From contig NZ_JAJKFT010000002.1 of NCBI RefSeq assembly GCF_020966755.1, forward strand, positions 372,001 through 436,000: 64,000 bases of DNA, read 5' to 3'. Below, in pieces: positions 35,038 to 45,600 of this stretch. The stretch's first letter is position 1. Each line of letters begins with the position of its first letter. A program made the translations under genes and the position numbers. The stretch is from Blastopirellula sediminis (GTDB lineage Bacteria > Planctomycetota > Planctomycetia > Pirellulales > Pirellulaceae). The notes under the pieces are model-generated. The model worked only from the letters and a program-made list of their open reading frames with translations, was not told where the DNA came from and did not search any database.

Positions 35038-37665
35038 TTGGAAAGATTGGGGAGCCGTCAAAAGCGGATAGTCGCTTTCGTTGGTCGATCGTTCTGCTGG
35101 GCGATCACGTTGGCGGGGCTCTTTCTGGTCTGCAGCCCCTGTGCGGCGGAGACCTTATCGGAAGCGAAAGAACTCTTCCGTACCGGGCAGTACGAAAAGT
35201 GCGCCGACGCCGCCGCCAAAGAGATCGCCGACGGAACCTATTCGGAAGAGTGGCGACTCCTTCGCTTGGAAAGCGAACTGATGCTAGGTCGCTATGCCGA
35301 TGCTCTGACGTCGCTGGAAGAAGCGAGAAAGGTCAACACCTACAGCATCCGCCTCCGCTGGCTCGAACGGGACATCCGCCGCTACAACGGCGATTCGGCG
35401 AAGGCGAAAGAAGTGCTCGCCGAGATCGCCGCCGAAGTCGAACGCTTGAGCGCCCGCTATCGTTCGCCAGAAGATATGGTGGTCGTCGGAAGTTTTTTCC
35501 TGGAAATTGGCGACGACCCAAAGCAGATTCGCACCAACCGCTTCAAACAGATCCAACAGCGTGCCCCGGGGTTCTCCGGCGGTTTTATCGTCGCGGCCGA
35601 ACTCGCCCTGGCGAAAAATGACTACGCCTTGGCCGCCGAAGATTTCCAGAAGGCGATCAAGGTCGATCCCGAGAACCCGCGGATTCTCTACGGTTTGGCC
35701 CGCGCCTTTGAATCGAGCGATGCCGAAAAGGCAGAAGGATTTCTCGCCCAATCGCTCGAGATCAATCCGAACTACATCCCCAGCCTCCTTTTCATCGCCG
35801 AAGAGCACCTCCAAGCCGAACGCTACGACGAGGCGGAAAAGCAGCTCGAAAAAGTGTTCGCAATCAATCCGGCTGAGCCGAAGGCCTGGGCGATTCGCGC
35901 GGTAATCGCTCACCTCAGCAGCGACGCCGAAAAGGAGAAAAAGGCCCGCGAAGAGGCGCTTAAGCATTGGACCGACAATCCCGAAGTCGATTACCTGATC
36001 GGCAAGTACCTCGCGCAGAAGTACCGCTTTGCCGAAGCGGCCGCGGCCCAGCGACAGGCGCTCGCGTTTGATTCCTCCTATCTGCCGGCCAAGATGGAGC
36101 TTTCCAACGACCTGCTGCGGCTCGGTGAAGAGGAAGCTGGCTGGAAACTGGCCGAGGAAGTCTTTGACGCCGACAACTACAACGTCGTCGCCCACAACCT
36201 TTCTACGCTCCATGATCATATGGCGAAGTATCGCACGTTGATCCAAGATGGCTTCGTCGTTCGGATGGACGCCAAAGAGGCCGAAATCTACGGCCCGCGC
36301 GTGCTGGAACTGCTGGTCGAAGCGAAGCAAGTGTTGTGTGAAAAGTACAACGTTGAGTTGCCTGAAACGGTCGCCGTCGAGATCTTTCCGCGGCAGCAGG
36401 ACTTTGCCATTCGAACCTTCGGTTTGCCAGGGGGCGCTGGCTTTCTGGGAGTTTGCTTCGGCAGCGTCGTCACGATGAATTCCCCCGCTTCGCAAGGAAG
36501 TACGCCGTCAAACTGGGAAGCGGTTCTGTGGCACGAGTTCTGCCACGTCGTCACGCTCACCAAGACCCACAACAAGATGCCGCGCTGGCTGAGCGAAGGG
36601 ATTTCCGTTTACGAAGAGCGTCTGCGTGATCCGGCGTGGGGCCAATCGCTGTCGCTTCGCTACCGCACTATGATTCTGGGAGACGACCTGACGCCGGTCA
36701 GCCAGTTGAGCGGCGCGTTCCTGCGGCCGAAAAGCCCGCAGCATCTGATGTTCGCCTATTACGAGTCTTCGCTGGTGGTCGAGTTTCTGGTCGACAAGTT
36801 TGGGATCGACGCGCTTCGCGCTATCCTGGATGACCTTGGCAAAGGATTACAGATCAACGACGCGATCACGCGGCATGCCGCGCCGGTCGAAGCGTTTGAC
36901 GCCGAATTCGAGAAGTACATTCGCGAGCAGGCCAATGCCTTTGCCGAAGGCGCTGACTTCACCGAAGAAGAAATACCCGCCAGCGGTGATGCGGCCGTTT
37001 GGAAAGAGTGGCTGGCCAAGCATCCCGATAGCTTTCAGGGACTTGGTCGTTATGCGATGGCCCTGATCGCCGAAGAAAAGTGGGAAGAAGCCCGCGAGCC
37101 GATCGAGCGTCTCGTGAAACTGGCGCCTGACTACGCAGGGGAGGGGAGCGGCCTGCCGATGAAAGCGAAGATTTCTCGCGAGCTGGGCGAAACCGAACAA
37201 GAGGTCGCCGTGTTAGAACATTTGGCCGAATTGTCCGCCGATGGGCTACCGGTCTATCGACGCCTGGCCGATTTGCACGCCGAACAAGAGAACTGGGAAG
37301 CGGTCACGGTAAACGCGCGGCGGATACTCGCCGTCAATCCGCTCCTTCCCGAACCGCATCGCTTGTTGGCGACTGCTGGAGAAAAATCCGGGGACCGAGA
37401 CGCGGCGATCGATGGATTACGGGCGATCTCCTTGATGGACCCGTTCGACCCGGCCGACGTGCACTATCGAGCGGCGAAGCTGTTGCACGAAGCGGGACGT
37501 TCGGACGAAGCCCGCAAGCAGGTTCTCCTCGCGCTGGAAGAAGCTCCCCGCTATCGCGACGCACACCAATTGCTGCTTCAACTAGTCGAAGCGAAAGAAG
37601 CGGACAGCGACGAGGAACCCGCTCCGATGAAAGAAGATCCCATGACGGAAGAGGCTGCCCAGTGA
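35038..37665 (+). CDS. Secreted TPR protein with gluzincin (HExxH) metallopeptidase domain
   Basis: 875 residues from TTG 35038 (891 from ATG 34990). A signal peptide follows (about 11-37, ending SPCAAE). TPR repeats fill about 40-390: FRTGQYEKCADAAAKEIADG, NDYALAAEDFQKAIKVDPEN, ERYDEAEKQLEKVFAINPAE. The peptidase region has LWHEFCHVVTL (H499, E500, H503 of HExxH) and MPRWLSEGISVYEE, whose Glu near 519 is the expected third zinc ligand, as in the peptidase MA-like family. More TPRs close the chain. It is the first gene of the operon with DUF4159, MoxR, DUF58 and vWA proteins, and its stop overlaps the next start by four bases. Its likely place is the periplasm, acting on unknown proteins. Confidence 0.85.
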   Translation: MERLGSRQKRIVAFVGRSFCWAITLAGLFLVCSPCAAETLSEAKELFRTGQYEKCADAAAKEIADGTYSEEWRLLRLESELMLGRYADALTSLEEARKVNTYSIRLRWLERDIRRYNGDSAKAKEVLAEIAAEVERLSARYRSPEDMVVVGSFFLEIGDDPKQIRTNRFKQIQQRAPGFSGGFIVAAELALAKNDYALAAEDFQKAIKVDPENPRILYGLARAFESSDAEKAEGFLAQSLEINPNYIPSLLFIAEEHLQAERYDEAEKQLEKVFAINPAEPKAWAIRAVIAHLSSDAEKEKKAREEALKHWTDNPEVDYLIGKYLAQKYRFAEAAAAQRQALAFDSSYLPAKMELSNDLLRLGEEEAGWKLAEEVFDADNYNVVAHNLSTLHDHMAKYRTLIQDGFVVRMDAKEAEIYGPRVLELLVEAKQVLCEKYNVELPETVAVEIFPRQQDFAIRTFGLPGGAGFLGVCFGSVVTMNSPASQGSTPSNWEAVLWHEFCHVVTLTKTHNKMPRWLSEGISVYEERLRDPAWGQSLSLRYRTMILGDDLTPVSQLSGAFLRPKSPQHLMFAYYESSLVVEFLVDKFGIDALRAILDDLGKGLQINDAITRHAAPVEAFDAEFEKYIREQANAFAEGADFTEEEIPASGDAAVWKEWLAKHPDSFQGLGRYAMALIAEEKWEEAREPIERLVKLAPDYAGEGSGLPMKAKISRELGETEQEVAVLEHLAELSADGLPVYRRLADLHAEQENWEAVTVNARRILAVNPLLPEPHRLLATAGEKSGDRDAAIDGLRAISLMDPFDPADVHYRAAKLLHEAGRSDEARKQVLLALEEAPRYRDAHQLLLQLVEAKEADSDEEPAPMKEDPMTEEAAQ

Positions 37666-38507
37666 GTTGGAAACGATCGACAGTCCGGCTCGTCATCGCC
37701 GTAGCCCTGTTTGCGATTCTCGGCGGCATCGTCTTCGCCCAGTTTGGCGGCGGAAATGGCTTCTTTGGTCGTCGCGGGAGAGGAGGTTACCGCGGTTACG
37801 CGCCCGAAACCGGCGCACGTAACGATTGGGAAATCGACGAACGGTTCCAGCACGACGCGTTCCGCTTTGCTCGCGTAAAGTATTCGGAATATGGGGGGGG
37901 CACGAAATGGGCCACCGATTTTCCCGAAAGCGATCTCCACCTGCCGCAGCGTTTGCGTGAATTAACCTCCATGGAAGTCCATCCCGAAAGCGTGATCGTC
38001 GAACTGACGGACGAGCGACTTTCCGACTATCCATTCATCTACATTATCGAACCGGGCAACATGCAGCTAACCGACGAAGAGGTCGCCGGTTTGCGCCGCT
38101 ATCTGCTCAATGGCGGCTTCCTGATGGTCGACGACTTTTGGGGAGAATGGGAATGGGACAATTTCTATCAAAACATCAAGCGAGTCTTCCCTGATCGCGA
38201 ACCGGAAGAACTCCCGCTGGAACATGAGATCTTTCATCTCGTTTACGACCTTGAAGAAAAGCCGATGATCGTCGGCCTTGATACCTGGAGAAGCGGCCGC
38301 CGGGCCGAACGTCCTGACGCGCAAGAGCCCCACTACAAAGGCATCTTCGACGACAAAGGGCGAATGATGGCGATCATTTGCCACAACACCGACCTCGGCG
38401 ACGGCTGGGAAGAGGAAGGGGTCGATCCGACCTACTTCAAAGAATACTCCGAGCGTTTCGCCTATCCCCTCGGAATCAACATTATCACCTACGCGATGAC
38501 GCATTGA
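37662..38507 (+). CDS. DUF4159-domain exported protein
   Basis: 281 residues from GTG 37662, overlapping the previous stop as GTGA. An N-terminal signal or anchor (VRLVIAVALFAILGGIVFAQ) is followed by a Gly/Arg-rich stretch and then the DUF4159 domain: FRFARVKYSEYGGGTKWATD, FPESDLHLPQRLRELTSMEV, YPFIYIIEPGNMQLTDEEVA, LRRYLLNGGFLMVDDFWGEW. DUF4159 has a class-I glutamine-amidotransferase-like fold without known activity and is regularly encoded with MoxR/DUF58/BatA genes, as here. Its biochemical role is unknown. Confidence 0.88.
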   Translation: MSWKRSTVRLVIAVALFAILGGIVFAQFGGGNGFFGRRGRGGYRGYAPETGARNDWEIDERFQHDAFRFARVKYSEYGGGTKWATDFPESDLHLPQRLRELTSMEVHPESVIVELTDERLSDYPFIYIIEPGNMQLTDEEVAGLRRYLLNGGFLMVDDFWGEWEWDNFYQNIKRVFPDREPEELPLEHEIFHLVYDLEEKPMIVGLDTWRSGRRAERPDAQEPHYKGIFDDKGRMMAIICHNTDLGDGWEEEGVDPTYFKEYSERFAYPLGINIITYAMTH

Positions 38508-38572
38508 GTGGGCCGCTTCAAACGTTCCGCCCAATCCTCCTCGATTGACCTCAGCGAGAAAGTCCACAGATC

Positions 38573-39586
38573 GTGAGTACCGAAACCGACGCCTACGCCG
38601 CCGAACAAGCGGCGGTAGAACAGATCCGTACCGGCCGCGAGCGGATTCTGTCTGAATTGTCGAAAGCCGTGATCGGACAGCAGGAAGTAATCGAGCAATT
38701 GCTCCTCTGCTTGTTCGCCGGCGGTCACTGCTTGATTACCGGGGCGCCCGGTCTGGCGAAGACCTTGCTCGTCAACTCGATCTCTCAGATTTTTGACCTC
38801 GAGTTTCGCCGCATTCAGTTCACTCCCGACCTGATGCCGGCCGATATCACCGGAACCGAAATTCTGGAAGAGACGCACGACGGCAAGCGGAAGCTGCAGT
38901 TCGCGAAAGGCCCGATCTTCGCCAACGTGATTCTCGCGGACGAAATCAACCGTACGCCTCCCAAGACGCAAGCGGCCCTTCTGGAAGCGATGCAGGAGCA
39001 TCAAGTCACCGCGGCCGGCGTTCGCTATCCGCTCGAAAAGCCGTTCTTCGTGCTCGCCACGCAAAACCCGATCGAAATGGAAGGGACCTATCCGCTGCCG
39101 GAAGCGCAGCTCGATCGCTTCATGTTCAATATCTGGATTGATTACCTGCCGGAAGATGACGAAGTGGCGGTCGTCAGCCAAACCACCTCCCGCAGTAACC
39201 AGCCGATTCAGTCATTGTTCTCCGGCGACGACGTCCTCCGTTTCCACCAGATCGTGAAGAAGGTGCCGATCGCGGAAAACCTGGTTCGCTACGCGGTTCG
39301 TATTGCCGACGCATCGCGACCGGGCCGCGCATCGACCCCTGACTTCATCAATCAATGGGTCACTTGGGGTGCTGGTCTGCGTGCCGCCCAGTATCTGGTT
39401 CTGGGTGCGAAAGCCCGCGCCTTGCTGCAAGGTCGCCCCCATGTGGTCGCCGACGATATCAAGGCGCTCGCCCACGTCACGCTGCGGCATCGCATCCTGG
39501 TCGGCTATCGCGCCGAAGCGGAGGGAATCACTGTCGAGAAGGTGATCGACAAACTGCTGAAGACCGTCGCAGTGCCGGGGGCCTAA
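38573..39586 (+). CDS. MoxR-family AAA+ ATPase
   Basis: 337 residues from GTG 38573. Walker A is GAPGLAKT near 57 and Walker B VILADEINRTPPKTQAALLE near 123. LATQNPIEMEGTYPLPEAQL then DRFMF is the MoxR sensor-1/arginine-finger region. MoxR ATPases act as chaperones that mature or remodel partner proteins, usually together with a vWA protein and a DUF58 protein; all three are encoded here in sequence. The stop overlaps the next ATG by one base (TAATG). It is the first of two MoxR-type ATPases in the window; the other, at 53591, belongs to a different operon type. Confidence 0.95.
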   Translation: MSTETDAYAAEQAAVEQIRTGRERILSELSKAVIGQQEVIEQLLLCLFAGGHCLITGAPGLAKTLLVNSISQIFDLEFRRIQFTPDLMPADITGTEILEETHDGKRKLQFAKGPIFANVILADEINRTPPKTQAALLEAMQEHQVTAAGVRYPLEKPFFVLATQNPIEMEGTYPLPEAQLDRFMFNIWIDYLPEDDEVAVVSQTTSRSNQPIQSLFSGDDVLRFHQIVKKVPIAENLVRYAVRIADASRPGRASTPDFINQWVTWGAGLRAAQYLVLGAKARALLQGRPHVVADDIKALAHVTLRHRILVGYRAEAEGITVEKVIDKLLKTVAVPGA

Positions 39587-40554
39587 TGAGCACGGCAGCG
39601 AATAGATCGACAGGACATCCGCAGCGCGGCGCCGCGCTGATCGATCCCGGTTCGCTGATGCGCATCAAGAATCTGGAGCTCCGGGCCCGCGCGATCGTCG
39701 AAGGTTTTCTCTCCGGTCTACATCGTTCTCCCTATCATGGCTTTTCGGTAGAATTTACCGAGTATCGCCAATACTCGCCGGGCGACGATCCCCGTTTTCT
39801 CGACTGGAAGTTGTACGCTCGTTCCGATCGCTACTTCATCAAGTGCTTTGAAGACGAGACCAATCTCCGCTGTCATCTGCTGGTCGACTTGAGCCGTTCC
39901 ATGAATTACGGCACGGTCGGCTATAGTAAAGCGGAATACGCCAAGACCGCTGCAGCGACGGTCGCTTATTTCCTGTCGCTCCAGCGCGACGCGGTCGGGC
40001 TCCTTACCTTTGACGAGAAAATCGTCGACGTGATTCCTCCGCGGTTCCGCACTGGGCATATCCATCACCTGATGATGAGTCTCGAGCGAGCCCCGGCCGG
40101 CAAAGGGACCGACATCGAAAAGCCGCTCGAGCAAATCGCCGCGACCGTCGCCAAACGGGGCGTCGTCGTCCTGATCTCGGACCTATTGACCCCGATCGGC
40201 GCTCTAAAGAAGAATCTCAGCTACCTCCGCGCGCGAGGGCACGAAGTGGTCATTTTGCGGGTCCTTGATCCGCGTGAGGTCGACTTCGCTTTTGATCAAC
40301 CGGCGATGTTCCACGATATCGAATCGGGACGCGATCTCTACATCGATCCGGCCGCCGCGCGGGACAACTATCTCTCTGCGTTTCAAGAACATTCCGGCAG
40401 CTTGCAGACGATCTGCAACCAGCTCGGCATCGAGCTGCACATGATCACCATCGATCGTCCCCTCGAATTGATGCTGTTTGACCTGCTGACCGAACGGATG
40501 AATCGGGGCGCGAACGTTCGCCAGCGAACTCCGGCCGGGGGAGGCGCGTCATGA
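39586..40554 (+). CDS. DUF58-domain protein (vWA-like, MoxR partner)
   Basis: 322 residues from ATG 39586; the frame is open further upstream inside the moxR gene but that part is not coding. It contains YRQYSPGDDPRFLDWKLYAR and SDRYFIKCFEDETNLRCHLL, the DUF58 signature, then LVDLSRSMNYG, a vWA-like metal site (DxSxS). VVVLISDLLTPIGALKKNLS is the later strand with Asp. DUF58 proteins are regular partners of MoxR ATPases. There is no membrane segment, so it is cytoplasmic. Its stop overlaps the next start as ATGA. Confidence 0.93.
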   Translation: MSTAANRSTGHPQRGAALIDPGSLMRIKNLELRARAIVEGFLSGLHRSPYHGFSVEFTEYRQYSPGDDPRFLDWKLYARSDRYFIKCFEDETNLRCHLLVDLSRSMNYGTVGYSKAEYAKTAAATVAYFLSLQRDAVGLLTFDEKIVDVIPPRFRTGHIHHLMMSLERAPAGKGTDIEKPLEQIAATVAKRGVVVLISDLLTPIGALKKNLSYLRARGHEVVILRVLDPREVDFAFDQPAMFHDIESGRDLYIDPAAARDNYLSAFQEHSGSLQTICNQLGIELHMITIDRPLELMLFDLLTERMNRGANVRQRTPAGGGAS

Positions 40555-42653
40555 GCTTCCTCACCGGGGCGTTCCTGTTCGGGGCGCTCGCGATCGCGGC
40601 GCCGCTGCTGTTTCACCTGATTCGCCGGACGCCGAAGGCCCATTACGAATTCAGTTCGTTAATGTTCCTGAAGCCCTCGCCGCCGAAACTGACGCGGCGG
40701 AGTCGACTTGACGAATGGTTGCTGCTGTTACTCCGAGCGCTGGCGATTTTGCTGTTGGCGTTCGCCTTCATGCGCCCCTATTTCCGCACCCAAGCCGAGC
40801 TGTCTTTAAACGATGCGCCGCAGCGGCATATCGCGATCCTGATCGACCGCAGCGCCAGCATGCGGCGCGGGGAGCTGTGGGAAAAGGCCGTTCAAGAAGT
40901 TGAATCGGCGCTCGACGATCTCGAAGATACCGACGAGGTTTCCCTGTTCGCCTACGACGAGAAGCTGGAAATGCTCCTCGCCCCCGAAGGCGCCGACAGT
41001 GTCAATCGCGCGGAACGTCGTGAACTGGTCCGGGAAAAACTAAAAGAGTTATCGCCAACATGGGGCGGCAGCAACTTGGGAGCGGCGCTGTTAGGAGTCG
41101 CCGAACGGCTCGAGACGGCCGATGACACACGTCAAACGCACGCGGCGCTGCAGATCTTGCTGGTGGGTGATTTGCAGTCCGGTTCGCAGCTTGACGCGTT
41201 GCAAATGAGCGAATGGCCCGAGACGGTCCGGGTCGATGTTCATGCCGTGGCGCCGAAGACGGAAGGGAATGCCCGCGTTCGCCTGGTCGAAACTTCGGCC
41301 GATGAGACCGATGATGCAGGCCCGCCGCGAGTCCGCGTCCGCAATGCCGCCGGATCCGACGTCGAACAATTCGAGGTCGTCTGGAGTGACGGCGAGAGCG
41401 ATCGTTCGCGGCAAGTTTCGTTCTACGTACCTCCAGGCGAAAGCCTTGTGCTGGAAGTCCCCGCGGAACATGGCGCCATCGCCCCCGATCGCGTCCTGTT
41501 GCGTGGTGACGGCCCCGGTATGGAATTCGACAACGCCTTCTACCAGGTTCCCGCGATCCAGGAGCAAATCAAGCTCGCCTACTTCGGCGCCGACCGCGAC
41601 GACGATCCGGAGCAGATGCGGTTCTATCTCGCCCGAGCGTTTGACGAGACGCCTGCTCGCAAGGTTGACATCGAAGCGATCGAGGGAGACGCGATGCCGA
41701 ACTGGGAATTCGACTCCGAACCCCGCTTTGCCGTCATCGCGGGCTCGCTGAGCGAAGCGCAGCAGAAGGGACTCGACGGCTATCTCAACCAAGGCGGCGA
41801 CGCCCTCGTCGTCCTTCGCGACGACCAGATGATCAGTGACTTAGGCAAATGGCTCGGCGGCGTCGTTTCCACCGAAGCGGAGCCCGCTTCCAGTAAACAG
41901 TCGTACGCGCTGCTCGGCAGCATCGACTTCCAGCATCCGCTGCTCGCCCCCTTCGCTGGCGCCCGCTACAACGACTTCACTAAGATTCGCTTCTGGCGCC
42001 ATCGTCGCGTCAGCCTGAAAGAGGTTGACGCAGCGACCGTCATCGCCAGCTATACCGACAACACGCCGGCTCTCTGGTCGATCGAACGCGGTAAGGGAAC
42101 GTTGTACGTCATGTCCGCCGGTTGGAACCGAGACGACAGTCAACTGGCCCTTTCGACCAAGTTCATCCCGCTACTTTCTCGTTGGTTGGAACTCGCAGCT
42201 CGCGGCGGTCTCGCAGCGCAGTCGTACGTGGTCAACCAGCCGGTTCCTTTGCCGCCGGCCGAAGGAAAGCGCAGCGTCAAAACGCCCGATGGCGAAGTTC
42301 AGGAACTCGCGCAAGAGGAAACGACGTTCACCGCGACGACCGTCCCCGGCATCTACACGCTGATAGATGCTGGGAACGAGACGAAGTTTGCGGTCAACGT
42401 CGCCGATGCGGAGAGCGAAACCGATCCGCTCGACGTCGGTCGTTTGGAGCAATTCAACGTCGTGCTCGGCGCCGCTCCCACGCAAGCGGCGCAGCTCGAT
42501 CAACTGCGACAGTTGCGGGACGCCGAGCTAGAAAATCGCCAAAAAATCTGGAAGTGGCTGGTCGTCGCCGTTTTGGCTCTCTTGGGAGTCGAAACGCTGC
42601 TTGCCGCCCGTCGAAGTCGTCAACCGGTTCAGGTCGCAGGAGACCTCGCATGA
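40551..42653 (+). CDS. BatA-like membrane vWA protein
   Basis: 700 residues. The N-terminus is the BatA-type double-helix anchor: FLTGAFLFGALAIAAPLLFH then LIRRTPKAHYEFSSLMFLKP, and a second helix WLLLLLRALAILLLAFAFMR. The vWA domain starts near 95 with IAILIDRSASMRRGELW, with an intact DxSxS (Asp near 99). A long central region and a C-terminal membrane helix (VVAVLALLGVETLLA) follow. The protein is thus anchored at both ends with the vWA domain between. It is coupled to DUF58 upstream and the DUF4175-like gene downstream by four-base ATGA overlaps. It probably presents the vWA domain to the MoxR ATPase or to envelope targets. Confidence 0.9.
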   Translation: MSFLTGAFLFGALAIAAPLLFHLIRRTPKAHYEFSSLMFLKPSPPKLTRRSRLDEWLLLLLRALAILLLAFAFMRPYFRTQAELSLNDAPQRHIAILIDRSASMRRGELWEKAVQEVESALDDLEDTDEVSLFAYDEKLEMLLAPEGADSVNRAERRELVREKLKELSPTWGGSNLGAALLGVAERLETADDTRQTHAALQILLVGDLQSGSQLDALQMSEWPETVRVDVHAVAPKTEGNARVRLVETSADETDDAGPPRVRVRNAAGSDVEQFEVVWSDGESDRSRQVSFYVPPGESLVLEVPAEHGAIAPDRVLLRGDGPGMEFDNAFYQVPAIQEQIKLAYFGADRDDDPEQMRFYLARAFDETPARKVDIEAIEGDAMPNWEFDSEPRFAVIAGSLSEAQQKGLDGYLNQGGDALVVLRDDQMISDLGKWLGGVVSTEAEPASSKQSYALLGSIDFQHPLLAPFAGARYNDFTKIRFWRHRRVSLKEVDAATVIASYTDNTPALWSIERGKGTLYVMSAGWNRDDSQLALSTKFIPLLSRWLELAARGGLAAQSYVVNQPVPLPPAEGKRSVKTPDGEVQELAQEETTFTATTVPGIYTLIDAGNETKFAVNVADAESETDPLDVGRLEQFNVVLGAAPTQAAQLDQLRQLRDAELENRQKIWKWLVVAVLALLGVETLLAARRSRQPVQVAGDLA

Positions 42654-45600
42654 TCGATCGCCAGTTAAGTCGACAATTGCAGCAAGCCGCCGTCCGGCTT
42701 CGCGCGTACCGGATTTGGACCGGCGTCGCGATCGTCCTGTTCGCCGCCACCACCTTGTTGGGCCTCACCAAACTGGTCGGCATGGCGAACGGCGTCGTCT
42801 TCGCAGGCGCCATTCCGCTGGCGCTGCTGCTCGCGGTATTGGGTTCGCTGATTGCGTGCGTTATCGGCGCCCGCTCCGGACGAAACATTCGCCGTCTGGC
42901 TCAAAAGATCGAAGCGAAGTTTCCACAGCTCGACTCGACGCTGATGACGGCCGTCGAGCAAGACCCTCACGTTTCGGTGGCCGGACTTGGCTACTTGCAG
43001 CGAGCGGTCGTCGATCGCGCCCTCGATCATGCGCGGAGCAACGACTGGCGCAACATCGTTTCGCCGGCCCGGATGGGGCTGATTCGCTTGCTCGCCTACG
43101 CTGCGGCGGCGCTCTTGATCTTCGCGGCCCTTTCGCTCCATTGGCAAAACGTCGATCTCCTCGCGCGGCAGCCCGACGCCGAGCTCAACTTCGGCGACGT
43201 CGTCCTCAGCGGAACGCAATACGAAGCGACGATCGAACCTGGCGATGCAGAGGTCGAACTCGGTTCGAGCCTCTTGGTCCTCGCCCGGTTCGCCGATCGG
43301 CTGCCGCCGGAAGCGACCCTCGTCTACACCGCCGAAGATGGCGAAGAGCATACCTCCGCGATGTCGCAGTCGCTCGACGATCCGCTCTTCGGCGGGCGCA
43401 TCGCGGCAGTCAGCACGCCGCTCCGCTATCGCGTCGCCTTTGGCGATCAAGTTTCGCCCGAGTTTCAAGTCACCGTCTTCGAGTATCCCGAACTCTTGCA
43501 ATCGGACGCGAAGCTCGTCTTCCCCAGCTATACCGGCCAAGAGGAAAAGCTGGTGCAGGATACGCGCCGCGTTTCGGCGGTCGAAGGGACCGAACTGACG
43601 CTCTATTGCCATGTCAACAAGCCGCTCGCTGCAGCGGAGCTGGTCGAAACGACCAAAGAGGGCGAACAGACGATCCCACTGGCCGTCGATGCAAAGGATC
43701 CGCTCACCTACGTCGTCACGATGAAGATCGAGCGTTCGCAGCAGTTGACGCTCCGTTTGACCGACGACGCCGGGCGAACCGACCAGCACCCGGCCGAGTT
43801 CAAGATCGTCATGATCACAAACCAGCCCCCCGACATCAAACTGGCGCAGCCGACCCGCGATATCGAAGTCTCGCCGATCGAAGAGGTCGATCTGGCCGCT
43901 TCGGCGTGGGACGACTTCGGCCTGAAACGAGTCGGCATCAGCTATTCGATCCCCGGTAAACTTGATCGCGAAGTCTCGCTTGGTGAGTCGTTCCCCAGCA
44001 AAGAACGCGTTCAGGCCGAACATCTGCTCGCCTTTGAAGAGCTGAAGGCCGAGCCTGATCAGCTCCTCTCTTGGCATTTCTGGGCGGAAGACATCGGTCC
44101 GAACGGCGAAGTCCGCCGCACGTCGAGCGATCTCTTCTTCGCCGAAGTTCGTCCCTTTGAAGAAATCTTCCGCCAGGGAGAACAACCGGCCGACGGCTCT
44201 CAGCAACAACAGCAGCAACAGGGTGGTCAAAACGCCGAGCAAGCCCAGAAGCTGGCCGAACTGCAAAAGCAGATCATCAACGCCACGTGGAAGCTGATCC
44301 GCCGTGAGACCCGCAGCGAACCGACGCCGGAGTTCACGCCCGACATTCAGCTGCTGATCGAGTCGCAACAATCGGCTCTCGCCCAAGCGGAAGAGCTGGA
44401 GCAGAACCTGCAAGATCCGCAGTCGCTGGAGCATGTCCAGCGCGTCAAACAAGCGATGCAGCAAGCGATCTCGACCCTCGAGGCCTCTGCGGCCGGACCG
44501 TCGATTCCAGAACTGCAGCCGGCCCTCGGCTTCGAACAGGCCGCCTATCAAAACCTGCTTCGCCTCCGAGCCCGCGAGCACGAGGTGGTTCAGTCGAGCC
44601 AATCGCAACAGTCCAGCCAATCGTCGCAATCGCAAAACAGCCGTTCGCAGCAGCAACTTCAACAGTTGAAACTGCGCGAAGATGAAAACCGCTACGCTGA
44701 CGAGCAGCAGGCCCAATCGGAACAGCAGCAAGAGGCCCGCGAAGATCGCCAGATCTTGAATCGGTTGCGGGAGCTGGCCCAGCGGCAGAACGACCTGAAC
44801 GAACGAATCAAAGAGCAGCAAGGGGCGCTCGAAGCGGCCGAGACCGAAGAAGAACGGGCCGAGGCCGAACGTCAGCTCAAGCGTCTCCGCGAAGAGCAGG
44901 AAGAGATTCTTCGCGACACCGAAGAGTTGCAGCAGCGGATGGAAGAGCCCGAAAACCAGGAGCGAATGGCCGAACAGCGGCAGCAACTGGAGCAGGCCCG
45001 CGAAAACGTCCGCCAATCGGCCGAAGCGCTCCAGCAGCAGATGGTCACCCAGGCCGCCAGCGCGGGGACGCGCGCCCAAAGCGATCTGAACGAATTGCAG
45101 GACGAATTCCAAAAGCGATCCTCCGGTCAGTTTGAAGAGCAAGTTCGCGAAATGCGGAAGCAAGCTCAGGAAGTCGTGCAAAAGGAACAGCAGCTGGCCG
45201 AGGAGCTCGAGCAACTGCAAACCGGCTCCGGAGGCGATGAGAACTCGCTCCGCGACACCGGCGATCGTTCGCAAACCCAGGCCCAAATCGCCGAGCAGCG
45301 TGAGCGGCTCGGGCGGCTGATGGATCAGATGCGGGAAACGATCGAAGAGGCCGAAGATTCGCAGCCGCTGTTGGCCGAAACCCTTTACGATTCGATCCGC
45401 GAGACCCGCAAGGCCGATCCGCAGAAGGCGCTCGAAGCGGCCGAGTCTTCGCTCCGCCGCGGCTTCGTCGACGACTCGATCCGTCAGGAAGCGCAAGCGC
45501 GACCAAGCATCGACCAGTTGGCCGAAGGAATCGAACAAGCGGCCGAACAGATCCTGGGAGACGAAACCGAAACGCTCCGGCGAGCCCTCAGCGAACTGCA